The notes under the pieces were generated by a model. The model worked only from the letters and a program-made list of their open reading frames with translations, did no database searches and was not told the DNA's origin. The position numbers were made by a program, and so were the translations under genes. A DNA stretch of 64,000 nt from Clostridiales bacterium (lineage in GTDB: Bacteria; Bacillota; Clostridia; Christensenellales; Aristaeellaceae). Positions 17,513-25,556 of the stretch are shown piece after piece. The DNA is taken from the NCBI GenBank assembly GCA_015056055.1, contig SVHC01000001.1:1-64000 (forward strand), in the 5' to 3' direction. How positions within the stretch are numbered: position 1 is the first letter of the stretch; every line of letters starts with the position of its first letter.

Positions 17513-17777
17513 GGTTTTGCTCCGCAGGAGTGGTAAAATTGGAATAGGCGGTCTTTGCGCTTACACCCGGAAGACGGCCGATTTTGCCGGAAAGCGCACT
17601 GATTACATCCTGCGGCGCATCTACAGCCACGCTGATGATATTGATCTTTTTCTCGCGGTAGGGGATGCCCATGCGGCCGATGACATATTCTCCGTAGGCA
17701 TGCAGAATGTTGTTCAATGGTTCTGCGGAGGAGTAATCTTCCACAATGATGCCGATTACGGCGACGCGGGTCTCCAT
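17505..17777 (-). CDS. TM1266-type iron-only hydrogenase system regulator
   Basis: A 90-residue protein: METRVAVIGIIVEDYSSAEP, then LNNILHAYGEYVIGRMGIPY and INIISVAVDAPQDVISALSG. This is the small ferredoxin-like (ACT/NikR C-terminal-like) TM1266 family that is regularly encoded with hydEFG and annotated as a putative regulator. The start at 17777 is preceded by AGGAGGAA. It is the first gene of the hyd operon, after a leader of about 175 nt. It overlaps hydE by 8 bp. Confidence 0.88.
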   Translation of the reverse strand: METRVAVIGIIVEDYSSAEPLNNILHAYGEYVIGRMGIPYREKKINIISVAVDAPQDVISALSGKIGRLPGVSAKTAYSNFTTPAEQNHA

Positions 17778-17806
17778 AAAAAATTCCTCCTGTATTGCGG
17801 GAATAG

Positions 17807-17834
17807 AAAAGCGCTCTGCCGCATGGCAAAGCGC
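17807..17834 (-). terminator. Intrinsic terminator inside the hyd-operon leader
   Basis: On the minus strand GCGCTTTGCC, a 4-nt loop ATGC, GGCAGAGCGC and then TTTTCTATT. It lies between the promoter and the first gene of the operon, so it is an attenuator rather than an end-of-gene terminator. Confidence 0.75.
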
Positions 17835-17952
17835 AACAAACAGGCATGACAAATAAGCCCTGTTATCCTTTGTTATCTTGCGCGCGGAAAAGCCTTGCGG
17901 TCAGATGGAGAAGAGAACAGATTGCCGTCGGAAATGCCTTCGGCTCTCTGAC
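17835..17952 (-). promoter_or_regulatory. Candidate structured leader RNA (riboswitch-like) of the hyd operon
   Basis: About 120 nt between the promoter and the leader terminator. On the minus strand GTCAGA near the 5' end can pair with TCTGAC about 45 nt later, enclosing further short helices (GCCG/CGGC). AACAAA...ACAGG can pair with CCTGT...TTTGTT just before the terminator stem, giving possible competing structures. It matches no riboswitch class that I can recognise with confidence. The ligand is unknown. Confidence 0.5.
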
Positions 17953-17958
17953 TATAAT

Positions 17959-17987
17959 ATTATACCACAAAAACGGGAAGGTGAAAA
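17959..17987 (-). promoter_or_regulatory. Promoter of the hyd operon
   Basis: Minus strand: TTTTCA (17982-17987), 17-bp spacer, TATAAT (17959-17964). The expected start point lies near 17952, about 175 nt before the first start codon. Confidence 0.65.
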
Positions 17988-18006
17988 CCATATCGGCAGA
18001 TTGACA

Positions 18007-18897
18007 CTATTTTTTCGGCAAAAGATCGAAATCAGCAAGAATACTTTTTAACTGCGCACGCTTATCCGCATTCAGCGAGGTGAGAGGCAGACGCAGTTCA
18101 TCCATGATTTTATCCATCATGGAAAGTGCGGCTTTGACCGGGATGGGGTTAATGTCGCAGAACAGCGCCTGCATCAAAGGAATCAGAGCAAGCTGGATTT
18201 TCTGGCTTTCGGCAAAATCGCCTTTCAGGAAATGCATTACCAAGTCATGCATACGGCGCGGAACGATATTGGCTGCCACAGAGATTACGCCGCGTCCGCC
18301 GAGGGAAAGAATGGGAAGAGTATCCGCATCGTTGCCGGAATAGATGAAAAGACCGTCGCCCGCAAGATGCGCAAGTTCGGATATCTGGGCAATATTTCCG
18401 CTGGCTTCCTTGATACCCTGAATGCGCGGATGGCGTGCAAGCTCCACCATTATATGCGGCGTGAGATTGACGCCTGTGCGTGAAGGAACATTGTAGGCGA
18501 TGACGGGGATGGAAACATGGTCCGCTATCCCGGTATAGTGGCGCACAAGGCCGTCGGCATTGGCTTTGTTGTAATAAGGGGTGACTACAAGCAGTGCATC
18601 CGCGCCGACTGCTTCCGCGCGTTCGGAGAGCACAATGGCTCGGCGGGTATCGTTTGCGCCGGTTCCTGCAATCACGGGAACGCGTCCCTGTGCGCGGGAT
18701 ACGGCAAATGCGATTGTATCCATGCGTTCTTCGTCTGTCATGGTGCTGGCTTCGCCGGTCGTTCCGCAGATGATAAGAGCGTCGGTTTTTTCGCTGATTT
18801 GCCAGTCGATCAATGCGCCCAGCCGCACGTAGTCGATTTCGCCCCGGAAAAACGGTGTAACCAGGGCGACCCCGGAACCGTAAAACAGTCCGCTCAT
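18007..18897 (-). CDS. dapA: 4-hydroxy-tetrahydrodipicolinate synthase
   Basis: A 296-residue TIM-barrel lyase that condenses pyruvate with aspartate semialdehyde, the first step toward diaminopimelate and lysine. GTTGE at residues 45-49, the YNVPSRTG motif (catalytic Tyr135) and the Schiff-base lysine in GIKEASGN (Lys163) are all present. GGAGGG precedes the ATG at 18897. The only space upstream is a hairpin (18930-18962) that follows the SH3-repeat gene, so expression needs read-through or a promoter upstream of the hairpin. No other lysine gene is nearby. N-acetylneuraminate lyase and related DapA-family aldolases are less likely given the GTTGE/YNVPSRTG combination. Confidence 0.92.
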   Translation of the reverse strand: MSGLFYGSGVALVTPFFRGEIDYVRLGALIDWQISEKTDALIICGTTGEASTMTDEERMDTIAFAVSRAQGRVPVIAGTGANDTRRAIVLSERAEAVGADALLVVTPYYNKANADGLVRHYTGIADHVSIPVIAYNVPSRTGVNLTPHIMVELARHPRIQGIKEASGNIAQISELAHLAGDGLFIYSGNDADTLPILSLGGRGVISVAANIVPRRMHDLVMHFLKGDFAESQKIQLALIPLMQALFCDINPIPVKAALSMMDKIMDELRLPLTSLNADKRAQLKSILADFDLLPKK

Positions 18898-18929
18898 AAA
18901 GGCATCCCTCCTCCACACCATACAATGCA

Positions 18930-18962
18930 AAAATCCTGCAGGAAATGCTTCCTGCAGGATTT
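18930..18962 (-). terminator. Terminator/attenuator hairpin between the SH3 gene and dapA
   Basis: AAATCCTGCAGGAA pairs with TTCCTGCAGGATTT over a 4-nt loop, followed by TTTTTG on the minus strand. Only about 30 bp remain before the dapA start, too little for a separate promoter. Confidence 0.8.
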
Positions 18963-18977
18963 GAGTGAACCGGTTTT

Positions 18978-21149
18978 TTAGAATGCGTTGTATGCCTTCA
19001 TGACCATTTTCTGATGACCTTCGTCCACTCGGTCGGTACCGTGGGTACGGGAGTTGAGGAAGTGGACGCAGAAATGGCCGGAGTAATCATTTGCCGATAC
19101 GCTGGAATCTCCGTGCGGCTCGGTATAGATGGAAGCAGCATAGCGCTTTCCATTGATAGTGACGATTACGGCGTGACGGATGTAAGTCCAGTTGCCATCT
19201 TCTCCTGCAACTGCCTGCTGCATAATGGCGGTATCTGCATCGGAAATGGGTTCAACGTCAGCGTGGTTCGTGCTGCCGCGGCGTACAACTGTCCAGGTCA
19301 GGCCGGTATCCACGTCTGTGATGGTTGCGCGGGTTCCCTTTTTGAAGGTGGAATTGATGTTGCTGTTGAACCAGTCGGCCAGGATGATGTCGTTTTTGAC
19401 GGGTTCGTTGGAAAGCGCGGAGCAAAGCATGTAATAGTCGTTGCTGTTATAACGGATTTTGGCCCATTTTCCGTCAACAGAAAGACCGCGTACGGAAATT
19501 TTGGTGCCGTAGCCGAGCTGGAAAGCAACGGCGGAATCGCTGCTTTCGCCGATGTAGACCTTTGCAACATCGCTTTTTACATAGCACGAATCGTTTACGG
19601 ATTCATATCCGGCAGAAACCTTGTTTGCGGAAAGGTCGGAAGCACGGATATAGCCTGCGCCGCCGGAAACAGCCACGACATACCAGTCGCCGTCTGCAGC
19701 GTACACCTTAACTTCCTCACCGATTTTGAAGGATGCCAATTCATCCGAGGAAGAGGTGGTATTGAGATATGCGCAGGTGTCCTTGTTGGTGTACATGCGC
19801 TTGACATCGGCGGGTTTTTCATCGGAAAGAGCCGCTACGGGCACATAGCCCTGCTTGCCTTTGTATTCCATCTTTGCCCAGCCGTCGCTTTCGGAATAAA
19901 CGGTTACCTGACGACCACGCGTAAGGCTGCGGACATGGCTGGAAGAAAGAGATTTTTCCTTATAGATGTAAAGTCCGTCGACCAGAACATAGGCGGAAGT
20001 GGTTTGAGCAGACTCTTCTTCGGGCTTTTCGGGGGAATACTTGGTTTCCTGAAGGTGCGCTTTGCGGACATAGCCTGCACCGCCGGAAACGGACACGATG
20101 TACCAGTCACCCTCTGCGGCGTACACCTTAACTTCTGCGCCTGCCTTGAAGGAAGCCAATTCGGCGGAGGAAGTGGTATTGCTCAGATAAGCACAGGTTT
20201 CCGTGTTGGTGTACATACGCTTGATGGAAGAAGGCTTCTCATCGGAAAGGGCAGCTGCGGGTACATAGCCCTGCTTGCCTTTGTAGTCAATCTTTGCCCA
20301 GCCGCCGCTTTCGGAAAATACGGTTACCTGGCGGCCGCGAGTGAGACTGCGGACACGGCTGGAAGAAAGGGATTTTTCCTTATATATGGAAAGCCCGTCG
20401 ACCAGGACGTAGGCGGAAGTGGTTTGGACCGATTCCTCTTCGGGTTTTTCGGGGGAATATTTGGTTTCCTGAAGGTGCGATTTGCGGATGTAGCCTGCAC
20501 CGCCGGGAACGGATACGACATACCAGTCGCCTTCGGCTGCGTACACTTTTACTTCTTTACCGGCATTGAAGGATGCCAATTCTGCTGAGAAAGAGTTATC
20601 GCTCAGAAATGCGGTGGTTTCCTTGTTGGTGTACATGCGCTTGACGGAAGACGGCTTTTCATCGGAAAGGGCGGCTGCAGGAACATAGCCTTTTTTTCCT
20701 TTGTATTCGATTTTTGCCCAGCCGTCGCTTTCGGAATAAACGGTTACCTGACGACCACGCGTAAGGCTGCGGACATGGCCGGAAGAAAGGGATTTCTCCT
20801 TATAGATGTAAAGCCCGTCAACCAGAATATAGGCAGTGGAGATGTCAGCCTCTTCTTCCGGGGCTTCTTCACCGGAATCGGAAAGATAACGGGTTTTTAT
20901 GTAGAAAATTTTGCCCGTCGTGGGATTTTTGATGCGTGCCCAATCGGAATACGAACCTTTTCCGTATGCGACAAGGATGGCTTCCCAGCCTTTTTTTACG
21001 CTGTACGAAGAGGAAGACGTATCCGGCTCGGCATAAACGCGCGTATTGGAAGTAATGGTAAGCTTCACCTCGGCAAAGGCGGCAGGACACAGAGAAAGCA
21101 GAAGAGAAATGATCAGAATAAGGCTTGCCACGCGGCGTCGCAGAAACAT
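18978..21149 (-). CDS. Secreted protein with multiple bacterial SH3 domains
   Basis: About 723 residues. The signal peptide MFLRRRVASLILIISLLLSL ends at AAFA. A first SH3 domain (NTRVYAEPDTSSSSYSV...) is followed by three near-identical 140-residue units, each with two SH3-type domains (LVDGLYIYKEKSLSS..., then RMYTNKETTAFLSDN... with GAGYIR), a seventh SH3 domain (CYVKSDVAKVYIGESSDSAV), and a unique C-terminal domain of about 140 residues starting at ILADWFNSNINSTFKKGTRA and ending with GHFCVHFLNSRTHGTDRVDE. That last domain recurs in clostridial secreted proteins but has no function I can name. Likely a cell-wall-binding protein. The start at 21149 has AGGAAG upstream; in-frame codons further up lie too close to the promoter. 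Confidence 0.8.
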   Translation of the reverse strand: MFLRRRVASLILIISLLLSLCPAAFAEVKLTITSNTRVYAEPDTSSSSYSVKKGWEAILVAYGKGSYSDWARIKNPTTGKIFYIKTRYLSDSGEEAPEEEADISTAYILVDGLYIYKEKSLSSGHVRSLTRGRQVTVYSESDGWAKIEYKGKKGYVPAAALSDEKPSSVKRMYTNKETTAFLSDNSFSAELASFNAGKEVKVYAAEGDWYVVSVPGGAGYIRKSHLQETKYSPEKPEEESVQTTSAYVLVDGLSIYKEKSLSSSRVRSLTRGRQVTVFSESGGWAKIDYKGKQGYVPAAALSDEKPSSIKRMYTNTETCAYLSNTTSSAELASFKAGAEVKVYAAEGDWYIVSVSGGAGYVRKAHLQETKYSPEKPEEESAQTTSAYVLVDGLYIYKEKSLSSSHVRSLTRGRQVTVYSESDGWAKMEYKGKQGYVPVAALSDEKPADVKRMYTNKDTCAYLNTTSSSDELASFKIGEEVKVYAADGDWYVVAVSGGAGYIRASDLSANKVSAGYESVNDSCYVKSDVAKVYIGESSDSAVAFQLGYGTKISVRGLSVDGKWAKIRYNSNDYYMLCSALSNEPVKNDIILADWFNSNINSTFKKGTRATITDVDTGLTWTVVRRGSTNHADVEPISDADTAIMQQAVAGEDGNWTYIRHAVIVTINGKRYAASIYTEPHGDSSVSANDYSGHFCVHFLNSRTHGTDRVDEGHQKMVMKAYNAF
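19610..20860 (-). repeat. 420-bp repeats within the SH3 gene
   Basis: The word gatttttcct (or gatttctcct) recurs at 19951, 20371 and 20791, exactly 420 bp apart, and long flanking stretches are almost identical. Each unit encodes 140 residues carrying two SH3 domains and a KYSPEKPEEES linker. Confidence 0.85.
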
Positions 21150-21201
21150 ATGTACACACACTTCCTTTCGGCATTGTGGATAATGAACATTGTATACGCT
21201 C

Positions 21202-21230
21202 ATTATATGGTATAGAAAATTCCAAGTCAA
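21202..21230 (-). promoter_or_regulatory. Promoter of the SH3-repeat gene
   Basis: Minus strand: TTGACT (21225-21230), 17-bp spacer, TATAAT (21202-21207). Confidence 0.75.
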
Positions 21231-21282
21231 GAAAAATATTTCAGAATTATTAAATGAATAACAAAAAGAGGCATATCTTAAT

Positions 21283-21338
21283 AAAAAAAGAAACAAGCGA
21301 CGCCGCAATCCGAAAGGACAACGACACCGCTTGATATT
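21283..21338 (-). terminator. Terminator of sbcDC
   Basis: Imperfect stem on the minus strand (AAGCG/CGCTT plus GTCG/CGGC and GTCC/GGAT) followed by TTGTTTCTTTTTTT, just after the sbcC stop. Confidence 0.6.
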
Positions 21339-21346
21339 GAAGGTAT

Positions 21347-24112
21347 TCAGCAAATGATCTGTGCATGGCTTCCGCCTGCGCGATCCTTTTTGATAATGAT
21401 CTGCCGGTCAATCTGGCAGCGCAGTTCGGCGACATGCGAGATTACGCCGACAAGTCGGTTTCCGTCGCTTAAGGAATTCAGCACGCGCAGTGCCTGGCGC
21501 AGCGCATCTTCATCCAGGGAACCGAAACCTTCATCAATAAAGAGAGAATCCAGGCGCACGCCTCCTGCGGAGGACTGAATTTCATCCGCGAGTCCGAGGG
21601 CGAGCGAAAGAGACGCGAGGAAGGATTCACCGCCCGAGAGCGTTTTTACGCTGCGCGGAGAGCCGATAAAGTGATCGATGATTTCCATGTCCAGACCGCT
21701 CTGGCTGCGGTTGTTGCTGCCGTCAATGCAGCGGCGCAGTTCGTACTGTCCGGAGGTCATCTTCATCAGGCGCACGTTGGCGCGGGCGAGGATTCTGTCA
21801 AAGCAGGCCATCTGTACGTAGGTTTCCAGCATGATTTTTTCCTGTCCGGAGAGTGTTCCGTTGGCTGTGGCGGAAAGGGCTCGCAGCCATGTAAGGCGTT
21901 TTTCGAGCCGGATCAATTCACTGCTTTGCGTGCGTATGGATTCAAAGGCGCTCTTGTTGCGGTCGATGCGCGAGTGAAGCCGGCGAAGCGCTGCCGCGGC
22001 TGCATCTTTTTCAGCTTTGAGTGCGGAAAGGGCGGCATTTTCAGCGGCAAGATCAAAGTCGGGTGCTGCACTAAGCTGAGCGGTAAGTGCAGAAATCTGC
22101 CCTTCCAGCGAGGATTTTTCACCGGTTAGGCGAGAAACAAAAGCCTCAGCTTCGCGGATGGCTTTTTCGAGGGAGTCAGCCTGCAAAGTATATTTGCGGA
22201 TCTCAGCCTGTGCGGCGGACCTGGAGGGAAACGACAGCTCTTCCGCAAGGGCGCGTTGCTGCCCAGTCAGCGCGTTTTTCTCCGCAAGAAGCGCGGCATT
22301 GGACACCTTCTTTTCTGCCAGAATCTGGGTTCCGTTGGTCAGGCGCTTTTCCGTATCCGGGATGGAGCGGCGCAACCCGGCTTCGCGCTTTGCCCGGGCG
22401 GCTGCCTGCATGGATTCGGCTTTGCGGGAGGTAAGCTCATTCTCGGTTTCGATGCGAATTGCTTTAAGTGCAGGCTCGGCTTGCGAAAAGTCCTCAAGCC
22501 GCAAAACGGTGCGAACCCTTTCCATCAGCGCGTCTTTCTGAGTTTCTGCCTGTCCGCGCCAGCGATTGGCAGCGGAACTTGCATCGGCGGCGGCTTTCTG
22601 CGCGTTGCCTGCTTCGATGCGGGCATTTTCCACAGCATCTTTATCGGGCGCATCGTCTGCAAGTGCGGCGGGGGATGGATGCTTGATTGAACCGCATACG
22701 GGACAGGGTTCATTTTCCAGAAGTGTGGTTGCGAGAATACCTGCCTGCGCATCAAGAAACGCACGGTTTATAATAAGGAAGGTATTTTGCAAAGCATCGG
22801 CTTTTTGAGCAGCGGCGAGATAGGACTTCTGGGCTGCTTCAAGCTTTGCCGAGGTTCGCTTCCATTCCGAAAGAGCGCCGTCAATGGATTCCAGCTGCTG
22901 CATAAAGTCATTCAGGGCCTGGATTTTTTGCTCAATGCGTTCGGCTTCAAGGGATGCGTTTTCAAGGGTGGCAAGCTCTGCCTTTTCGGCTTCCAGTTGT
23001 TCTTCGAATCCGCAGATCGCGCGGGTGTATTTGTTTTCATCCTTCAGGCCGCTTTCAAGGGCGGATTCCTTTTCGGAAAGGGATTTTTGTATAGATTCCA
23101 GCTGCGCATAGCGGGGAAGCTGTGCTTCAAGGGCGGCGGCTTCCCGTTTGCAGGAATCGATTTCGGATTGATTCTGACGCGCAGAGGCGAGTTTGACTTC
23201 TGCACTTTGCACTTCGGGGGTGATCTGCGAAAGCTTTGCTTCCGCCTGTGCAAGGGCGGTTCGGCTCTTATGAATTTCCGATGCTGCTGCAATGCGCGCG
23301 GTCAGTGCGGAGATATTGTTTTCGAGCTGCTCGAGCTGCGGAATTGTGCGCTCTGTTTCCGATTGATCGGCTTCAAGCAGGGCTTCCAGCAAGGTGAGAA
23401 TATCTTCCGTCAGCATTTCTCCCGCTTGCGCTTTCTGAATGTTCTCCTGATAGGCACTGTTTTCGGGACATACGATACCCATGGCATACTGGCGGATGCT
23501 GGCACGGAGTCCTTCGCAGGTGCGGGAAAGTGCGCTTACATCCTCCTTCAGGGCGTTCTGCAGGATGCGATAGGGCTGCGTATTGAAAATCTCACGGAAA
23601 ATGTGGATGCGCTCTTCGGTAGGGGCAAGCAGCAGCTTCATAAAATTCCCCTGTGCGATCATTGCCGTTTGCGCAAACTGCTGGCGGTCCACGCCGATGA
23701 TATTGCGGACTGCCTCAGTTACATCTTTCAAACGGGTCACGACGCGTCCGTCGGGATAGTGCAGTTCGGCTTCCGCACGCTGCAGTGTCGTGCCGCCGCC
23801 TCTGCGTGCGGGGCGCTCGTATTCGGGGCAGCGACGCACGGTATAGAGTTCACCGCGGCAGGAAAAAACCAACTCGACGAAAGTTGGCGTTTCCGGCACG
23901 GCATATTTGCTGCGCAGCATGGATGCTTCACGCATATCTCCGCTTGCTTCGCCGTACAGTGCAAAGGCGATTGCATCAAAAATGGTAGTTTTGCCCGCGC
24001 CCGTATCGCCTGTGATGAGATACAGACCGCGCTCGCCAAGCCGGGAAAGATCCAATTGTGTTTCGGCCGCATAAGGACCGAATGCGGAAATCGTCAGTGA
24101 AATCGGTCTCAT
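21347..24112 (-). CDS. sbcC: Nuclease subunit SbcC (Rad50-like ATPase)
   Basis: A 921-residue SMC-like ATPase that works with SbcD to open DNA hairpins and blocked ends. Walker A GDTGAGKTT lies at residues 35-43; two long coiled-coil arms flank the zinc hook CPVC near residue 473 (ENEPCPVCGSIKH); the signature LSGGESF and Walker B LDSLFIDEGFGSLDEDAL are at the C-terminal end. Slightly short but complete for the family (E. coli 1048, Bacillus about 1130). Its start overlaps the sbcD stop by 4 bp, so translation is coupled. Confidence 0.95.
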   Translation of the reverse strand: MRPISLTISAFGPYAAETQLDLSRLGERGLYLITGDTGAGKTTIFDAIAFALYGEASGDMREASMLRSKYAVPETPTFVELVFSCRGELYTVRRCPEYERPARRGGGTTLQRAEAELHYPDGRVVTRLKDVTEAVRNIIGVDRQQFAQTAMIAQGNFMKLLLAPTEERIHIFREIFNTQPYRILQNALKEDVSALSRTCEGLRASIRQYAMGIVCPENSAYQENIQKAQAGEMLTEDILTLLEALLEADQSETERTIPQLEQLENNISALTARIAAASEIHKSRTALAQAEAKLSQITPEVQSAEVKLASARQNQSEIDSCKREAAALEAQLPRYAQLESIQKSLSEKESALESGLKDENKYTRAICGFEEQLEAEKAELATLENASLEAERIEQKIQALNDFMQQLESIDGALSEWKRTSAKLEAAQKSYLAAAQKADALQNTFLIINRAFLDAQAGILATTLLENEPCPVCGSIKHPSPAALADDAPDKDAVENARIEAGNAQKAAADASSAANRWRGQAETQKDALMERVRTVLRLEDFSQAEPALKAIRIETENELTSRKAESMQAAARAKREAGLRRSIPDTEKRLTNGTQILAEKKVSNAALLAEKNALTGQQRALAEELSFPSRSAAQAEIRKYTLQADSLEKAIREAEAFVSRLTGEKSSLEGQISALTAQLSAAPDFDLAAENAALSALKAEKDAAAAALRRLHSRIDRNKSAFESIRTQSSELIRLEKRLTWLRALSATANGTLSGQEKIMLETYVQMACFDRILARANVRLMKMTSGQYELRRCIDGSNNRSQSGLDMEIIDHFIGSPRSVKTLSGGESFLASLSLALGLADEIQSSAGGVRLDSLFIDEGFGSLDEDALRQALRVLNSLSDGNRLVGVISHVAELRCQIDRQIIIKKDRAGGSHAQIIC

Positions 24113-25248
24113 GCCTGTCCCTCCTCCCAGATGGCTTTGATGCGTTCTTCAAGATAGTTTTTCTGCTCATCGCTGAGCATCGTGTGGTTGCGGTTTTCGT
24201 AGAATTCGGCGAACAGTTCCAAGGGGGATTTGGCGGCGTTTTCTTCCGGCAAATCAAGCGAGGCGGTTGCGCGTGTCCGTTTGTTGTCATAATCAAGCTT
24301 CATCAGGTTGGGATATACGATGCGAAGCTTTGAAACCGCTTCGGGAATATCGTTTTCATCGGTGAGGGTAATGTGCACATAGGAATTGGTATCCAGGGTG
24401 CGGTAAAATTCGCGGCAGACAACTTCATCATATGTGCCGCGGATTTCGATCATATCGCGAAGGGGAATAAGGGGAATTGTGCGGACGGACAGGGAACCTT
24501 TTTCGCGCAGCTCAGCAATTGTGACGGATTTTGTATGCCGCGCTTCGGAAAAGGAATATTTCAGGGGAGAACCGCAGTAGCGGATATGTTCGCCTGCGGC
24601 ATTTTGCGGCCCGTGCAGATGACCGAGGGCAACATAATCGAAACATTTGAATGCAGACGCATCCACGTTATCGGCATCCCCGATGCTCAGCTCCTCCGAA
24701 TCACACCTTGCAGAGCCCGTTACCAGCTGATGCGCAACGAGGATATTGCGGCGATCGGGATCAATGTTCATATGCGAAACAGCGCAGGAAAGGGCATCCG
24801 TAGTGTTGGAAATATCATCTTCCGGCCAGGCTTTGCGTACATGAACGGCTTTCACATAGGGAAGCAGATATATGTCTGCCGGTCCCCATTCATCGCATAA
24901 AGTTACAGGCGAAATGCTTCCATTATACACGGGAGAGACATATACGCCGCTGTTTTTTAGCAGACTTGCTGCAAATGCAATGCGCTCGGGGGAATCGTGA
25001 TTGCCGCTTATTACAAAAACCGGCATATGCATTTGGGCGAGTTTTGCCAGAAAATCGTCGAGCAAGCTAACGGCTTCGGCCGATGGAACGGTTTTATCGT
25101 AGATATCCCCCGCAATCAGCACGGCATTGGGCATTTCATGCACAGTTATTGCAAGAATTTGCTCCAGAATATGCTTCTGATTCTCGATCATGGAGAATTC
25201 ATTCACCCTTTTTCCAAGGTGCAGGTCTGATAAATGCAGAAATTTCAT
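24109..25248 (-). CDS. sbcD: Nuclease subunit SbcD (Mre11-like)
   Basis: A 379-residue Mn-dependent nuclease. The metallophosphoesterase motifs are in order: HLSDLHLGK at residues 4-12, AGDIYDKTVPS, SGNHDSPER, and ALGHLHGPQ. The C-terminal capping domain follows. The ATG at 25248 has GAGGGA at 7 bp; another in-frame ATG lies 6 bp upstream and is too close to that site. First gene of the sbcD-sbcC operon, with a full-consensus promoter. Confidence 0.95.
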   Translation of the reverse strand: MKFLHLSDLHLGKRVNEFSMIENQKHILEQILAITVHEMPNAVLIAGDIYDKTVPSAEAVSLLDDFLAKLAQMHMPVFVISGNHDSPERIAFAASLLKNSGVYVSPVYNGSISPVTLCDEWGPADIYLLPYVKAVHVRKAWPEDDISNTTDALSCAVSHMNIDPDRRNILVAHQLVTGSARCDSEELSIGDADNVDASAFKCFDYVALGHLHGPQNAAGEHIRYCGSPLKYSFSEARHTKSVTIAELREKGSLSVRTIPLIPLRDMIEIRGTYDEVVCREFYRTLDTNSYVHITLTDENDIPEAVSKLRIVYPNLMKLDYDNKRTRATASLDLPEENAAKSPLELFAEFYENRNHTMLSDEQKNYLEERIKAIWEEGQA

Positions 25249-25296
25249 AGTCATTCCCTCTGTGCAGTGCACTAAAAAAACAAATTATGTGCTCTG

Positions 25297-25325
25297 ATTA
25301 TAGTCAGATATGCGAAAACTGTCAA
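25297..25325 (-). promoter_or_regulatory. Consensus promoter of sbcDC
   Basis: Minus strand: TTGACA (25320-25325), 17-bp spacer, TATAAT (25297-25302). Both hexamers are perfect. Confidence 0.85.
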
Positions 25326-25490
25326 GTGTCATAATAGGACCGTTTGTTCGATTTGGAACATAGTAAACAAAAACTTAAAGGTAAAAAGTGTGTGAAGCAC
25401 CGAAAATAAGAAGGAATTTGCGGAGAATAATCTTAAAAATCCGTCATTGTATTCGTTTTGAAGGTTAAATTTTCTGTAGGGTACCCCTTC

Positions 25491-25519
25491 TTGCGCGCTT
25501 TAGCATAGTGTGCTATAAT
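25491..25519 (+). promoter_or_regulatory. Promoter of glgP
   Basis: TTGCGC (25491-25496), 17-bp spacer, TATAAT (25514-25519), 38 bp before the start codon. Confidence 0.7.
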
Positions 25520-25556
25520 CGAAAATGTTTCCGAGATGTTCTGGGAGGTAATATAT

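Larger units (their letters stand above)
25249..25556. other. Divergent intergenic region, sbcD / glgP
   Basis: About 308 bp without a gene. It holds the sbcDC promoter (minus) and glgP promoter (plus). The middle part (about 25330-25480) is AT-rich, with no convincing reading frame or hairpin. Confidence 0.6.

Noticed and set aside
17835..17952. Molybdenum-cofactor, TPP, SAM or lysine riboswitch
   Set aside because: Conserved cores of these classes were not found by eye, so no class is claimed.
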